The position numbers and the translations under genes are program-made. The notes beneath the pieces were generated by a model, which searched no databases, was not told the origin of the DNA, and saw only the letters and a list, made by a program, of their open reading frames with translations. From NCBI GenBank assembly GCA_965200355.1, contig OZ241351.1:124001-188000 (forward strand): a stretch of 64,000 bases of DNA, in the 5' to 3' direction. Origin of the DNA: Bin18 sp965200355. Lineage in GTDB: Bacteria; Desulfobacterota; Binatia; Bin18. This document shows positions 9,330 to 17,241 of the stretch, piece after piece. Within the stretch, counting starts at the first letter, position 1. Each line of letters opens with the position of its first letter.

Positions 9330-9487
9330 CAGTGCCCCCCTGGCGGGGGAGAGGGCTAGGGTGAGGGGGAAACGGAGAGCAAGTATCAGTTCCCTCTCCC
9401 CCGGCGGGAGAGGGCTAGGGTGAGGGGGAAACGGAGAGCAAGTATCAGTTCCCTCTCCCCTGGCGGGAGAGGGCTAGGGTGAGGGGG
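9330..9487. repeat. 59-bp tandem palindromic (REP-like) repeat between pdhA and pdhB
   Basis: A unit containing an inverted CCCTCTCCC...GGGAGAGGG core, then GGCTAGGGTGAGGGGG and a spacer AAACGGAGAGCAAGTATCAG, recurs with a 59-bp period (for example GTGAGGGGG at 9361, 9420 and 9479). A degenerate hairpin of the same type lies just before it (9289-9323). Related copies occur at 10510 and 60363. These are dispersed palindromic elements, not CRISPR. Inside this gene pair they could form stem-loops in the mRNA. Confidence 0.9.
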
Positions 9488-9494
9488 CAAGGAG

Positions 9495-10472
9495 ATGCGA
9501 GAGCTGACATACCGAGAGGCGTTGCGAGAGGCTATGGCTGAAGAGATGGAGCGCGACGAGCGCGTCTTCCTCATGGGCGAAGAGGTCGGCCATTATAGTG
9601 GTGCGTATAAAGTGTCCGAGGGGCTGCTTGACCGCTTTGGTGAGCGTCGGGTGGTGGATACGCCGATTGCGGAAACGGGCTTTGCCGGGGTGGGCATAGG
9701 CGCGGCTATGGTTGGGCTGCGACCGATCATTGAGTTTATGACCTGGAATTTTTCGCTGTGCGCCTATGACCAACTCGTCAATAATGCGGCCAAGCTGCGC
9801 TATATGTCGGGCGGCCAGATGACTCTGCCGATTGTTTTCCGCGGCCCAGGAGGCGCAGCGCATCAACTGGCCGCCCAGCATTCTCAGGCCGTCGAGAGCC
9901 TGTACGCCTATGTCCCTGGGCTGAAAGTGGTTGCGCCCTCCACCCCGGCTGACGCCAAGGGCTTGCTGAAAACCGCAATCCGAGATGAGAATCCGGTCAT
10001 TTTTATTGAAGGGGAAGTCCTGTACGGACGCAAAGGACCGGTCCGGGACGAGGAGCATCAGATTCCGCTGGGACAGGGCGAGGTGAAACGGACCGGCCAG
10101 GACGTGACTCTTGTCGCCTGGTCCAAGATGGTCCATGCGGTCCTGGACGTAGCCGCGGAACTGGCAAAAGAAGGCATTGAACTCGAAGTGATTGATCCGC
10201 GCACGCTCCGCCCGCTGGACGACCAGATGATCTTTGATTCAGTCAAAAAGACGAACCGCTGTATTATCGTTGAGGAGGGCTGGCCGTTTGCCGGTCTTGG
10301 AGCAGAGATTGCCTACCGTATTATGAAAGAAGGCTTCGATTATCTGGACGCCCCGGTCGTGCGAGTGACCGGTGAAGACGTGCCCATGCCGTATGCCAAA
10401 AACCTGGAACAGGCCGTCTTCCCGAGTGCGGATAAAATTAGCCGTGCGGTCAGGGACGTGTTGTATGGTTAA
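9495..10472 (+). CDS. pdhB: Pyruvate (2-oxo acid) dehydrogenase E1 component, beta subunit
   Basis: Beta subunit of 325 residues, partner of the alpha subunit upstream. The ATG at 9495 is preceded by the ribosome site AAGGAG, directly against the end of the repeat array. Family blocks are TYREALREAMAEEM, FLMGEEVGHYSGAYKVS, DTPIAETGFAGVGIGAA and FRGPGGAAHQLAAQHSQ (about 113-130). The C-terminal transketolase domain carries VTLVAWSKMVH and EVIDPRTLRPLD. Length and blocks are normal and the gene is intact. The GAYKVS version of the early motif is typical of bacterial PDH and acetoin dehydrogenase beta chains. Confidence 0.92.
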   Translation: MRELTYREALREAMAEEMERDERVFLMGEEVGHYSGAYKVSEGLLDRFGERRVVDTPIAETGFAGVGIGAAMVGLRPIIEFMTWNFSLCAYDQLVNNAAKLRYMSGGQMTLPIVFRGPGGAAHQLAAQHSQAVESLYAYVPGLKVVAPSTPADAKGLLKTAIRDENPVIFIEGEVLYGRKGPVRDEEHQIPLGQGEVKRTGQDVTLVAWSKMVHAVLDVAAELAKEGIELEVIDPRTLRPLDDQMIFDSVKKTNRCIIVEEGWPFAGLGAEIAYRIMKEGFDYLDAPVVRVTGEDVPMPYAKNLEQAVFPSADKISRAVRDVLYG

Positions 10473-10475
10473 AGA

Positions 10476-10503
10476 CCGGGCCACCACAGGGGGTTGCCCC
10501 TAC
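10476..10503. repeat. Dispersed GGGCAACCAC / GGTTGCCC palindromic repeat, copy 1
   Basis: The 28-bp element CCGGGCCACCACAGGGGG then TTGCCCCTAC forms an imperfect inverted repeat. A near-identical copy is at 19823-19850. It lies directly after the pdhB stop codon, next to a REP-like element. Confidence 0.8.
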
Positions 10504-10509
10504 ATATTC

Positions 10510-10550
10510 TCTCCCCTCTCCCCTGGCGGGAGAGGGCTAGGGTGAGGGGG
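10510..10550. repeat. REP-like palindrome between convergent genes
   Basis: Single copy of the CTCTCCCCTGGCGGGAGAG-type hairpin followed by GGCTAGGGTGAGGGGG, the same family as the array at 9330. It sits between the convergent pdhB and TPR lipoprotein genes, where a stem-loop could act in transcript termination or stability. Confidence 0.8.
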
Positions 10551-10561
10551 CTTCGTAGGCC

Positions 10562-11017
10562 CTACGGAGACGGAATCGGTCCTCCCACCAGGCTGTCCAG
10601 TTGACGTTGCGCCCGTGAAAAATTGGGATTGATCCGCACGGCCTGCTCAAAGGCCGCCTGGGCTGCATCGGCCTGACCCAGCCGCATATAGACCTCGCCT
10701 AATTCATAGTGGGCCACATCATCGTTCGGACAGATCGCCAAGCCGGCCTGATAGTAGGCAATGGCGGTTGCGTCGTCGGTTGCCTTTCGGGCCGCGTCAA
10801 AGTCGTTAAACGCCCGGTTGCAGGCCTCGTTTTGCTGTTGCTGCTGGGCGTGTTGTTGTTGAAGGGCCTCGGTCGCTTGCCGCAACTGCTCGGATTCTTG
10901 CCGCAGCCGCTCGATTTCCGCGCGCTGCTGTTCAAGGACACTGGTGTCGAACAGGCTGCACGCGGTCAAGAACACGCACAGTCCCATAGGAAGCGCAGAA
11001 AGCAAAGATGTGGACAT
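10562..11017 (-). CDS. Small TPR lipoprotein with coiled coil
   Basis: Lipoprotein of 151 residues. A signal peptide ends in the lipobox LTAC, with Cys at residue 20. Residues 28-65 form a Gln/Glu-rich coiled coil (heptad-like QQRAEIERLRQESEQLR, then a poly-Gln run). Residues 68-145 hold two TPR-like helical hairpins, including AHYELGEVYMRLGQADAA and FEQAVRINPNFSRA. The layout resembles YbgF/CpoB-type or other periplasmic scaffold lipoproteins, but it is too short to assign. It is probably anchored to the outer membrane and binds a partner protein. It lies 54 bases downstream of gloB on the same strand and may be co-transcribed. Confidence 0.82.
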   Translation of the reverse strand: MSTSLLSALPMGLCVFLTACSLFDTSVLEQQRAEIERLRQESEQLRQATEALQQQHAQQQQQNEACNRAFNDFDAARKATDDATAIAYYQAGLAICPNDDVAHYELGEVYMRLGQADAAQAAFEQAVRINPNFSRAQRQLDSLVGGPIPSP

Positions 11018-11071
11018 GCCTCAGGTCATGCTCCGAATGAGTCGGTCCCAATGGACCCAAAGAGGGCGGGA

Positions 11072-11848
11072 CTAGAAATTGTCTTTCAGAAAACGGGTCT
11101 TTTCCAGGACGGACACGGGGTCAAGAGAGAGTCCGGGGAAGGACTGCTGGACGTGCGCTTGCAGCTCAGCGCTGTCTACCCGGACAAAGGGGTTGATCTC
11201 TTTTTCCTCGCCTATCGTGCCGGGGGTGGTCGGCTGGTTTTTGGCTCGCTGATCTTTGGCCCAGCGCAGCTTTTCCTGGAGTTTCACATTGCCCGGCTCC
11301 AGGCTGAGGGCGAAGTCCAGATTGGTGACGGTGTACTCATGCCCGAAGTAAATTTTGGTGTCGTCCGGTAACTGCATCAGCTTGACCATATTGTTGTGCA
11401 TGTCCGTAGCGGTGCCCTCAAACAGGCGGCCACAGCCGGCCATAAAGAGCGTATCGCCGGTAAAAACCGATTTCTCCGCGGCAAAATAGGCGGCAATATG
11501 GCCGCTGGTATGACATGGGATAAAGAGAAAACGCGCTTCGAGGGTGCCAATACGGACCGTATCGCCCTCATCAACCATATGGGTAATGCACGGCGTGCGC
11601 GTCTCGTCGCGCTGATGGCCGTAGACTTTGAGCTGCGGAAATTCTTGCACCAGTTCTTTATTTCCGCCCACATGGTCCCAGTGGTGATGGGTATTGATGA
11701 TGGTCGTAAAATTCACGCCCTCGCGCTTGATCGCTGCGGCCACCGGACCAGCCTCGGACGGGTCAACCACGCCGGCCTCGTTGGTGGCTTCATCAATCAA
11801 CACATAGGCATAATTATCGGACAACACCGGAATAGCAATAATTTTCAT
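11072..11848 (-). CDS. gloB: Hydroxyacylglutathione hydrolase (glyoxalase II)
   Basis: Metallo-beta-lactamase-fold thioesterase of 258 residues that hydrolyses S-D-lactoylglutathione in methylglyoxal detoxification. The binuclear metal motif THHHWDHVGGN lies near residues 53-63. Further metal ligands appear in CHTSGHIAAYF (about 113) and FTGDTLFMAGCGR (about 135). YFGHEYTVTNLDFA (about 167) and the C-terminal glutathione-binding region are typical of GloB rather than of generic beta-lactamase-fold proteins. The start has a strong ribosome site (GGAGGAACGT before ATG). The amidohydrolase gene is just upstream on the same strand. Confidence 0.93.
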   Translation of the reverse strand: MKIIAIPVLSDNYAYVLIDEATNEAGVVDPSEAGPVAAAIKREGVNFTTIINTHHHWDHVGGNKELVQEFPQLKVYGHQRDETRTPCITHMVDEGDTVRIGTLEARFLFIPCHTSGHIAAYFAAEKSVFTGDTLFMAGCGRLFEGTATDMHNNMVKLMQLPDDTKIYFGHEYTVTNLDFALSLEPGNVKLQEKLRWAKDQRAKNQPTTPGTIGEEKEINPFVRVDSAELQAHVQQSFPGLSLDPVSVLEKTRFLKDNF

Positions 11849-11875
11849 ACGTTCCTCCTGCTCGTCCTTGCATTC

Positions 11876-13033
11876 TTACAATCCTGCTCTTTCCAGAGGA
11901 AAGCCGTACAGCGTGGCCGCGTTTTCATAGACCAGCTTGCGCCGCACGTCTGCGGACAGATGGGCGAGCTGCTTGTGTAGAAACTCCTGTGAGTCCGGCC
12001 ACACCCCATCCGGGTGCGGAAAATCCGACCCCCACATGACATTGTTGACGCCGACCCGCTCAATCATATCCAGGCCGGTCTGATCCTGCTGAAAGGTGGC
12101 GTACATCTGCCGATACCAATACTCGCTCGGCTTCATGGTGAGTTCGAGGTCTTGAAACTGATCTTCCCACTCATAGTCCATACGTTCCAGGACGTAGGGG
12201 ATCCAGCCGATGCCGGCCTCACCAATCACCACTCGACACTGGGGGTAGCGCTCCAATGCACCCCCATAAATCACCGCCCCGATAAAGCCGGCCGTCGCAA
12301 TCTGAAACTCGGTCAGCACGGTGGCCAGCCACATCCGCTTGGAGCGGCGGTCTGTGGCCCAGGTCATGTCGAGCTTGGGCCCTATGGTATGCAGATGAAT
12401 CGGCAGGCCGGTATCGTGCGAGGCTTCCCAGACCGGGTCCCAGTCCAGATGCCACAGCGGCCTCATGCCGTGCCGGACCGGCAGCTCGGCCCCTTTGAGG
12501 CCCATCTTCGCGCAGCGTCGGACTTCCTCGGCTGTTTTCTCGGGAGACGAGGCCGGCAGGCTCGCCACCGCGGCAAAACGACCGGGCGCGGCGCGGCAGA
12601 AGTCGGCTGCAAAGTCATTATAAATCCTGACAACCGTGTCGGTCACTTCGGAGTCATCAATCCGAAAGGCGGCGCCGAGGATGCCGTAGATGACCTCCCC
12701 AACGACGCCGTCCCGGTCCTGGTCCTTGATCCGCAGCTCGGGCACGGTTGTGCGCATAATGCCCCTGCTCTGATCCTCGTACAGGCCGGTTGCCGCCATC
12801 CGGTCGGCTCGGTGAATCTGGCCGGGAATATACTGCCGGCCGGCCGAACCCATCCCACCAACCAGACCCATATTGGTCCCATTGTGGGCCACCCAGGTTT
12901 TCCCCTCGGGTGTCTCTACCACCCGAGGCATTTTGTCTTTGAGGTAGGCCGGGGCATTCTCGGTGAACAGCGTGGCCGGCAGGCACGGGATATCCATATG
13001 ACCATCCGCGGAAATAACCGGATGAGTAAACAT
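11876..13033 (-). CDS. Amidohydrolase-2 family metal-dependent hydrolase
   Basis: TIM-barrel amidohydrolase of 385 residues in the ACMSD/2-pyrone-4,6-dicarboxylate hydrolase-like group. The N-terminal metal site appears as ISADGHMDIP (about residue 8; in this group often D-x-H). IHLHTIGPKLDM (about 219), VVIGEAGIGWIPYVLERMDYEW (split here as blocks near 275) and WGSDFPHPDGVWP (about 335) supply the other expected ligands. It ends with KLVYENAATLYGFPLE, standard for the family. The ribosome site GGGAGGACCAGCT precedes the ATG. These enzymes decarboxylate or hydrolyse aromatic or carboxylated substrates; the substrate here cannot be told. Confidence 0.85.
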   Translation of the reverse strand: MFTHPVISADGHMDIPCLPATLFTENAPAYLKDKMPRVVETPEGKTWVAHNGTNMGLVGGMGSAGRQYIPGQIHRADRMAATGLYEDQSRGIMRTTVPELRIKDQDRDGVVGEVIYGILGAAFRIDDSEVTDTVVRIYNDFAADFCRAAPGRFAAVASLPASSPEKTAEEVRRCAKMGLKGAELPVRHGMRPLWHLDWDPVWEASHDTGLPIHLHTIGPKLDMTWATDRRSKRMWLATVLTEFQIATAGFIGAVIYGGALERYPQCRVVIGEAGIGWIPYVLERMDYEWEDQFQDLELTMKPSEYWYRQMYATFQQDQTGLDMIERVGVNNVMWGSDFPHPDGVWPDSQEFLHKQLAHLSADVRRKLVYENAATLYGFPLERAGL

Positions 13034-13065
13034 AGCTGGTCCTCCCTAGGTGCGTGAGCGGTGGG

Positions 13066-13086
13066 GCCCTGCCCACATTGCAGGGC
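13066..13086. other. Short hairpin upstream of amidohydrolase
   Basis: Inverted repeat GCCCTGC ... GCAGGGC with a 7-base loop in the 239-bp gap between two divergent genes. A CCCTCTAGAGGG palindrome lies a few bases further on. It could be an operator or a leader hairpin; no clear -10/-35 pair was found. Confidence 0.4.
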
Positions 13087-13272
13087 TGCGGTGAACATGC
13101 CCTCTAGAGGGTATACTTAGCAGAAAGTAGAACGCAGGGGAAAGCCAGTGTGCCTCACCCGTCGCTGGGAGAGGAGTCTCTGAGCGTGGCTTGTCCTCCT
13201 GTGCGTTGGTGGGTATGGTGAGCCGCAGTCCAGAGAGTGTCATCGAGTTGGCTCGTTCCCGGAGCACCCGTC

Positions 13273-13635
13273 ATGAGTGTTGAACTGATCAGCATCCTGA
13301 TAGCCGTCATAGCAGTTGGGGCAACCCTGGCCGGCTTGATGTTGAATGGTCAACGCGCCATTCGTGCCGAGTTGGCGGCCCAGCGGCAGGACTTCAGCGC
13401 CGAGTTGGCGACCCACCGACAGGGGTTCAGTGCCGAGTTGGGAGAACTCCGCGCCGAGTTGGCCGCCCAGCGTCGGGACTTCAGCGCCGAGTTGGCGGCC
13501 CAACGCAAAGAGTTCAGCGAGTGGTTTACCGCCTTGGAGCAGCAAATCGCCGAACTGCGCGAGCGCATGGCCCGTCTGGAGGGGCTGCTGGATGGGCTGC
13601 GCGAGCCTATCGCCATCCAGCGGGGAGCCGCGTAA
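13273..13635 (+). CDS. Small membrane-anchored hendecad coiled-coil protein
   Basis: Protein of 120 residues. The ATG at 13273 is chosen because it opens directly into one transmembrane helix (about residues 4-24); an earlier in-frame GTG would add 12 unlikely residues. Residues 32-82 are built from 11-residue units (AELAAQRQDFS, AELATHRQGFS, a shortened AELGELR, AELAAQRRDFS, AELAAQRKEFS). A heptad-like stretch, LEQQIAELRERMARLEGLLDGLREPI, follows (split as two blocks near 88-112). The layout predicts a membrane-tethered rod. Function is unknown. I recall small proteins of this style being common in sponge-symbiont and marine metagenome bins (from memory). The MFS gene starts 29 bases downstream. 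Confidence 0.75.
   Translation: MSVELISILIAVIAVGATLAGLMLNGQRAIRAELAAQRQDFSAELATHRQGFSAELGELRAELAAQRRDFSAELAAQRKEFSEWFTALEQQIAELRERMARLEGLLDGLREPIAIQRGAA
13366..13518 (+). repeat. 33-bp degenerate repeats encoding 11-residue units
   Basis: Four full copies and one 21-bp partial copy of a unit that begins GCCGAGTTGGC and ends GACTTCAGC or close to it. All lie within the coiled-coil gene and keep the reading frame. DNA-level similarity between units indicates recent expansion by recombination or slippage. Confidence 0.8.
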
Positions 13636-13664
13636 CGGCCCGGCCTGAGACCCAGCCTGACCCT

Positions 13665-14834
13665 GTGACCTCCATTGTGAACTGGCGCGTTTTCTATAGC
13701 CTGAACCTGGCGATTTTCACCTCCATGCTCGGCATGGGCCTCGTGATTCCGTTCATGCCGATTTACGCCAAGACCCTGGGCGCGACCGGAGTCAGTATTG
13801 GGCTCTTTTTTGCCAGCTTTCCTTTAGCCCAGATCATATTCATGCCGACCATCGGACGGCTGTCCGACCGGTACGGACGCAAAGCGTTTATTGCTGCCGG
13901 CCTGTTGCTCAGCAGCCTGATGGCGTTGGTTTATGTGTCTGCCCCTACCATCATGTACCTGACCCTGGGCCGCTTTTTCCAAGGGATTGCGGTTGCGCTC
14001 ATTCTTCCCATCGCTACTGCGTATGTCGGCGACCTTGCGCCCGCGGAAAAACGGGGCGAACTGATGGGCATCTTGAATCTTGCGCTGATGAGTAGTGTTG
14101 GCGTTGGCCCCTTAGCCGGGGGCTGGCTGAACGATACGTATGGCATGGCGCTCAGTTTTTATTTGATGAGCGGCCTGAACGCCCTGGCCTTTCTCTTTGT
14201 CCTGTTCTTTTTGGAAGAGACCCGCTCTCCGCACGATACGGCCCAGCGGTCGCCCTCCTACGGCGAACTCTTGCGCCGCCCAAGCGTCCGCGGGATTACC
14301 CTGTATCGCATAGTGACGGCCATTCAGATGGGCTTATGGTTCTCCTTTCTCCCGCTGCTGGCCACAGAAGTCTTGCACCTGAGTCAATCTCGCATTGGGA
14401 TCCTCATGGCGACGTATATGCTGCTGAGCAGCCTCGTCCAGATCCCGTTTGGACGGCTGGCGGACCGCTATAGCAAACGACTGTTGATTATTGTCAGTGG
14501 CTATCTGTCCTCCTTCGCTTTTGTGACCATTGTCTTTTCCCAGAGCTTTGGGGAGTTACTGCTCATTAGTGCCTTCACCGGTATCTTGGGCGCCCTGGCC
14601 GGCCCAGCCTTAACCGCCCTTGCCGCCGGGGAAGGCAAGCAGGGCGGGATGGGCGCGATGATGGGGGTGCTGAATATGGCGCTGAACGTCGGCATGATGC
14701 TCGGTCCGGTCCTGGCCGGACTGCTGTCGGACAGTATTGGCCTGCGACCGCTGTTTAGCTTTGGGGCGGTGGCTGGTGGCGTTGGGACGCTCGTGTTTAC
14801 CTGGCTGACAACACCGCGGACGGAGGCAGCGTGA
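13665..14834 (+). CDS. Major facilitator superfamily transporter
   Basis: Inner-membrane transporter of 389 residues with 12 predicted helices. The GTG at 13665 (VTSIVNWRVF) is preferred because the open frame upstream overlaps the coiled-coil gene and lacks a hydrophobic start. MFS motif A appears as GRLSDRYGRKAF (about 59) and again in degenerate form, GRLADRYSKRLL (about 264). The N-terminal half has the drug:H+ antiporter look (GMGLVIPFMPIYAK; GVGPLAGGWLNDTYG near 145). It is likely a multidrug or small-molecule exporter; the substrate is unknown. The 29-bp gap to the upstream small membrane protein suggests co-transcription. Confidence 0.88.
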   Translation: MTSIVNWRVFYSLNLAIFTSMLGMGLVIPFMPIYAKTLGATGVSIGLFFASFPLAQIIFMPTIGRLSDRYGRKAFIAAGLLLSSLMALVYVSAPTIMYLTLGRFFQGIAVALILPIATAYVGDLAPAEKRGELMGILNLALMSSVGVGPLAGGWLNDTYGMALSFYLMSGLNALAFLFVLFFLEETRSPHDTAQRSPSYGELLRRPSVRGITLYRIVTAIQMGLWFSFLPLLATEVLHLSQSRIGILMATYMLLSSLVQIPFGRLADRYSKRLLIIVSGYLSSFAFVTIVFSQSFGELLLISAFTGILGALAGPALTALAAGEGKQGGMGAMMGVLNMALNVGMMLGPVLAGLLSDSIGLRPLFSFGAVAGGVGTLVFTWLTTPRTEAA

Positions 14835-14998
14835 GCGCGCCGTGCCCGGCCTCTGACTGCCGGTGTCGGCATATCGTCCTGTCCGGGGACCAGTTGAGCC
14901 CCAGCCTACTCTTCGCTACTTACTGTTCTGTCACAGCTTTGTTATAGTTTGATGAATCCTGAAGAGATGAGATGACCGAAAGACGAAAGGAGAGAAGT

Positions 14999-15288
14999 AT
15001 GCCAGCCTATCTCGTTGGTGGAGTAGATGTGAGTGATCCCGCTTGGGTAGAGGAGTATGGACCGAAGGTTCAGGCTCTGGTGGAGAAGCACGGCGGCCGG
15101 TATCTGGTCCGCGGTGGGGAGATGGATGTCGTAGAAGGCACGGCGCCGGCCGGGTGATGGTCGTCGTTGAGTTCCCGTCCCTGGAGGCCGCCCGGGCGTG
15201 GTATCACGACCCGGAATACGCCCCGCTGATTAAACTGCGCCAAACTGGTTCCGAGGCCGAGATTGTCCTGGTTGACGGGCTCGCCTGA
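14999..15288 (+). pseudogene. DUF1330-family protein broken by one-base deletion
   Basis: The ATG at 14999 has a strong ribosome site (AAAGGAGAGAAGT). It encodes MPAYLVGGVDVSDP and later GGRYLVRGGEMDVVEG, which are DUF1330 blocks, but the frame stops at 15155-15157. The rest of the domain (VMVVVEFPSLEAARAWY, then DPEYAPLIKLR) continues in the next frame to 15288. Joining the frames gives a normal 96-residue protein. The lesion is the loss of one base in the G/C run around 15146-15153. DUF1330 proteins are small dimeric alpha-beta barrels of unknown role. Confidence 0.85.
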
Positions 15289-15369
15289 ACTGGGCTGGTC
15301 GAAGGAGGGGCGGCTGCCTTTGCGCCGCCCTCTCTCCCCATGAGGGGAGAGGAAATCCGAGTCCCGGGG

Positions 15370-15391
15370 CAGCCGGTTTGAAGGCCGGCTG
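15370..15391. terminator. Hairpin between convergent DUF1330 gene and aminotransferase
   Basis: Inverted repeat CAGCCGG ... CCGGCTG with an 8-base loop, placed between two convergent genes. It has no T-run, so a bidirectional terminator role is only a guess. Confidence 0.35.
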
Positions 15392-15394
15392 AAA

Positions 15395-16594
15395 CTAGGC
15401 TCCGCTCAGACCTTGGAGGGCGGCCTCCATCTGATTGAGACCCCGCTCCAGATTCTCCAGAGAAGTCGCATACGAAATACGGACGTGCTCCGCAGAGCCA
15501 AACCCTTCGCCGGCCACGAGCGCAACCCTGGCTTCTTCCAGCAGATACAGCGAGAAATCCATGGCCGATGCAATGGTTTTGCCCTGCCACTGCGACCCGA
15601 AGCAGTCCGAGACCCGTGGAAAGACATAAAACGCGCCCTCCGGCAGCGTACAGGTGATGCCCGGGATGGCTCGCAGGCGGTCCACTACATAATTGCGTCG
15701 CTTGGCAAATGCGTTGGCCATAATGCCCACCGGTGCCTGGTCACCGGTCAGGGCTTCAATCGCCGCGGCCTGGGCAATCGAGTTCGGGTTTGAGGTGCTC
15801 TGGCTCTGGATGGTTTCCATCGCCTTGATGACGGCCGGCGGTCCGGCGGCATAGCCCAGACGCCAGCCCGTCATGGCATAGGTCTTTGAGACCGAATTGG
15901 CGATGAGCACCCGGTCGCGCAGACCTGGCTTGAGGGCGAGCAGATGGGCGCAACGCGGCGTGTCGTACACAAATTTCTCGTACACATCGTCAGAGATGGT
16001 GAAGAGGTGGCTGGACTCAATCACGTCAGCAAGCTGACGGAGTTCGTCTTCCGTATAGGCGGACCCGGTCGGATTGGACGGGCTGTTGAGCAACAGCACG
16101 GTGCTATGCGGACCAAGCGCGGCGCGCAGTTGAGCCGCCGTAATTTTGAACCCGGTGGCTTCTGTTGTGGGCAGGAGTTTTGGGGTCCCGCCGGCCAGAA
16201 CCACGATGTCGGAATAGCTGACCCAATAGGGCGCGGGGATCAGGACCTCATCTCCGGGGCCGACCAGGGCATGAAAGGCATTAAAGAGGATGTGTTTCCC
16301 GCCACAGCCGGTTGTGACTTCCGGGAGAGCATATTCAAGGCCGTTGTCGCGCTGGAGTTTCGCAATGATGGCCTCTTTGAGGTCCGCGGTTCCGCCCACC
16401 GGCGTATATTTCGTCTTGCCGTCTTTGAGGGCCGCAATCGCCGCGTCTTTAATATGCGCCGGGGTATCAAAATCGGGCTCGCCAGCCCCAAAATCGATGA
16501 CCTCAATCCCCTCGCGACGGAGCGCCGCGACTTTCACTGTGACCATGAGGGTCGGCGATGGTTTGACCTGCTCCAACCGGGGTGCTAGCCGCAT
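15395..16594 (-). CDS. Pyridoxal-phosphate aminotransferase, class I (aspartate aminotransferase type)
   Basis: Class I aminotransferase of 399 residues. The ATG at 16594 is chosen for its ribosome site (GAGGAGTGAAGGGAAA) and because MRLAPRLEQVKPSPTL is the usual start; 17 upstream in-frame residues look non-coding. Key blocks are DFGAGEPDFDTP (substrate loop), NSPSNPTGSAYT (about 174), ISDDVYEKFVYD (about 200) and SVSKTYAMTGWRLGYA, with the PLP Lys near residue 237. These fit the AspC/1-beta family, which interconverts aspartate or prephenate and oxo acids. The prephenate-using type is possible, given that this genome has an aromatic amino acid block. It converges with the broken DUF1330 gene. 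Confidence 0.9.
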   Translation of the reverse strand: MRLAPRLEQVKPSPTLMVTVKVAALRREGIEVIDFGAGEPDFDTPAHIKDAAIAALKDGKTKYTPVGGTADLKEAIIAKLQRDNGLEYALPEVTTGCGGKHILFNAFHALVGPGDEVLIPAPYWVSYSDIVVLAGGTPKLLPTTEATGFKITAAQLRAALGPHSTVLLLNSPSNPTGSAYTEDELRQLADVIESSHLFTISDDVYEKFVYDTPRCAHLLALKPGLRDRVLIANSVSKTYAMTGWRLGYAAGPPAVIKAMETIQSQSTSNPNSIAQAAAIEALTGDQAPVGIMANAFAKRRNYVVDRLRAIPGITCTLPEGAFYVFPRVSDCFGSQWQGKTIASAMDFSLYLLEEARVALVAGEGFGSAEHVRISYATSLENLERGLNQMEAALQGLSGA

Positions 16595-16679
16595 TTTCCC
16601 TTCACTCCTCTTGGCGGACACGCGGTCTGTACACCGCTCAGGCAACGACTGGCGGCCTCATCCGCGCGCTCTTAGACGT

Positions 16680-17174
16680 TCAGGTCCGCTGGGCGAATTT
16701 CTCGCGGAGTCGTTTTTCGACATGGGGCGGGACGAGGCCCTGCACTGAACCGTCCAGACTGGCAATTTCCTTGACCAAGCGGGCCGCGGTGTAAAAATGA
16801 GCCGCCCCGGTCGTCAGAAAAACCGTATCAATCTCGGGCTTCATATGGCGGTTCATGAGCGCCATCTGAAACTCGTATTCAAAATCTGAGGCCGCGCGTA
16901 ACCCTCGGATGATGATCTTAGCTTGCATGCGCTCGACGTAATCGACCAGCAAGCCATGAAAGCTGTCGTACAGCACCCGGTCGCCGGCCTCTTGCAGTTC
17001 CTCCCGAAACATATCGAGACGTTCCTGGGGGGTGAACAGCGAGTTCTCCTTTTGAGGGTTATACACAACGGCGACCACTACTTCGTCAGTCAGCGCAAGG
17101 CTCCGCCGAACGATGTCAATATGGCCACAGGTCGGTGGGTCAAAAGAGCCAGGGTATATGGCGCGGCGTTTCAC
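16680..17174 (-). CDS. coaD: Phosphopantetheine adenylyltransferase
   Basis: Enzyme of 164 residues that adenylylates 4'-phosphopantetheine in coenzyme A synthesis. The N-terminus carries the nucleotidyltransferase motif YPGSFDPPTCGHIDIVRR, with the TxGH-type residues at about 15-18. Downstream blocks are DSFHGLLVDYVERM and IIRGLRAASDFEYEFQMALMN (split near 88-108), the classic CoaD substrate segment. Length is typical. It follows rsmD on the same strand with a 67-bp gap, a common bacterial pairing. Confidence 0.96.
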   Translation of the reverse strand: MKRRAIYPGSFDPPTCGHIDIVRRSLALTDEVVVAVVYNPQKENSLFTPQERLDMFREELQEAGDRVLYDSFHGLLVDYVERMQAKIIIRGLRAASDFEYEFQMALMNRHMKPEIDTVFLTTGAAHFYTAARLVKEIASLDGSVQGLVPPHVEKRLREKFAQRT

Positions 17175-17241
17175 TCGGATTCCTCACCCTCATGTCAAGA
17201 GTAAGCGCGCGCGCCAACAGCCATGTGGATGCTGGGCAGGT

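Noticed and set aside
9289..9494. Possible CRISPR array between pdhA and pdhB
   Set aside because: The spacers are identical, so this is a simple tandem repeat. No cas genes are nearby.
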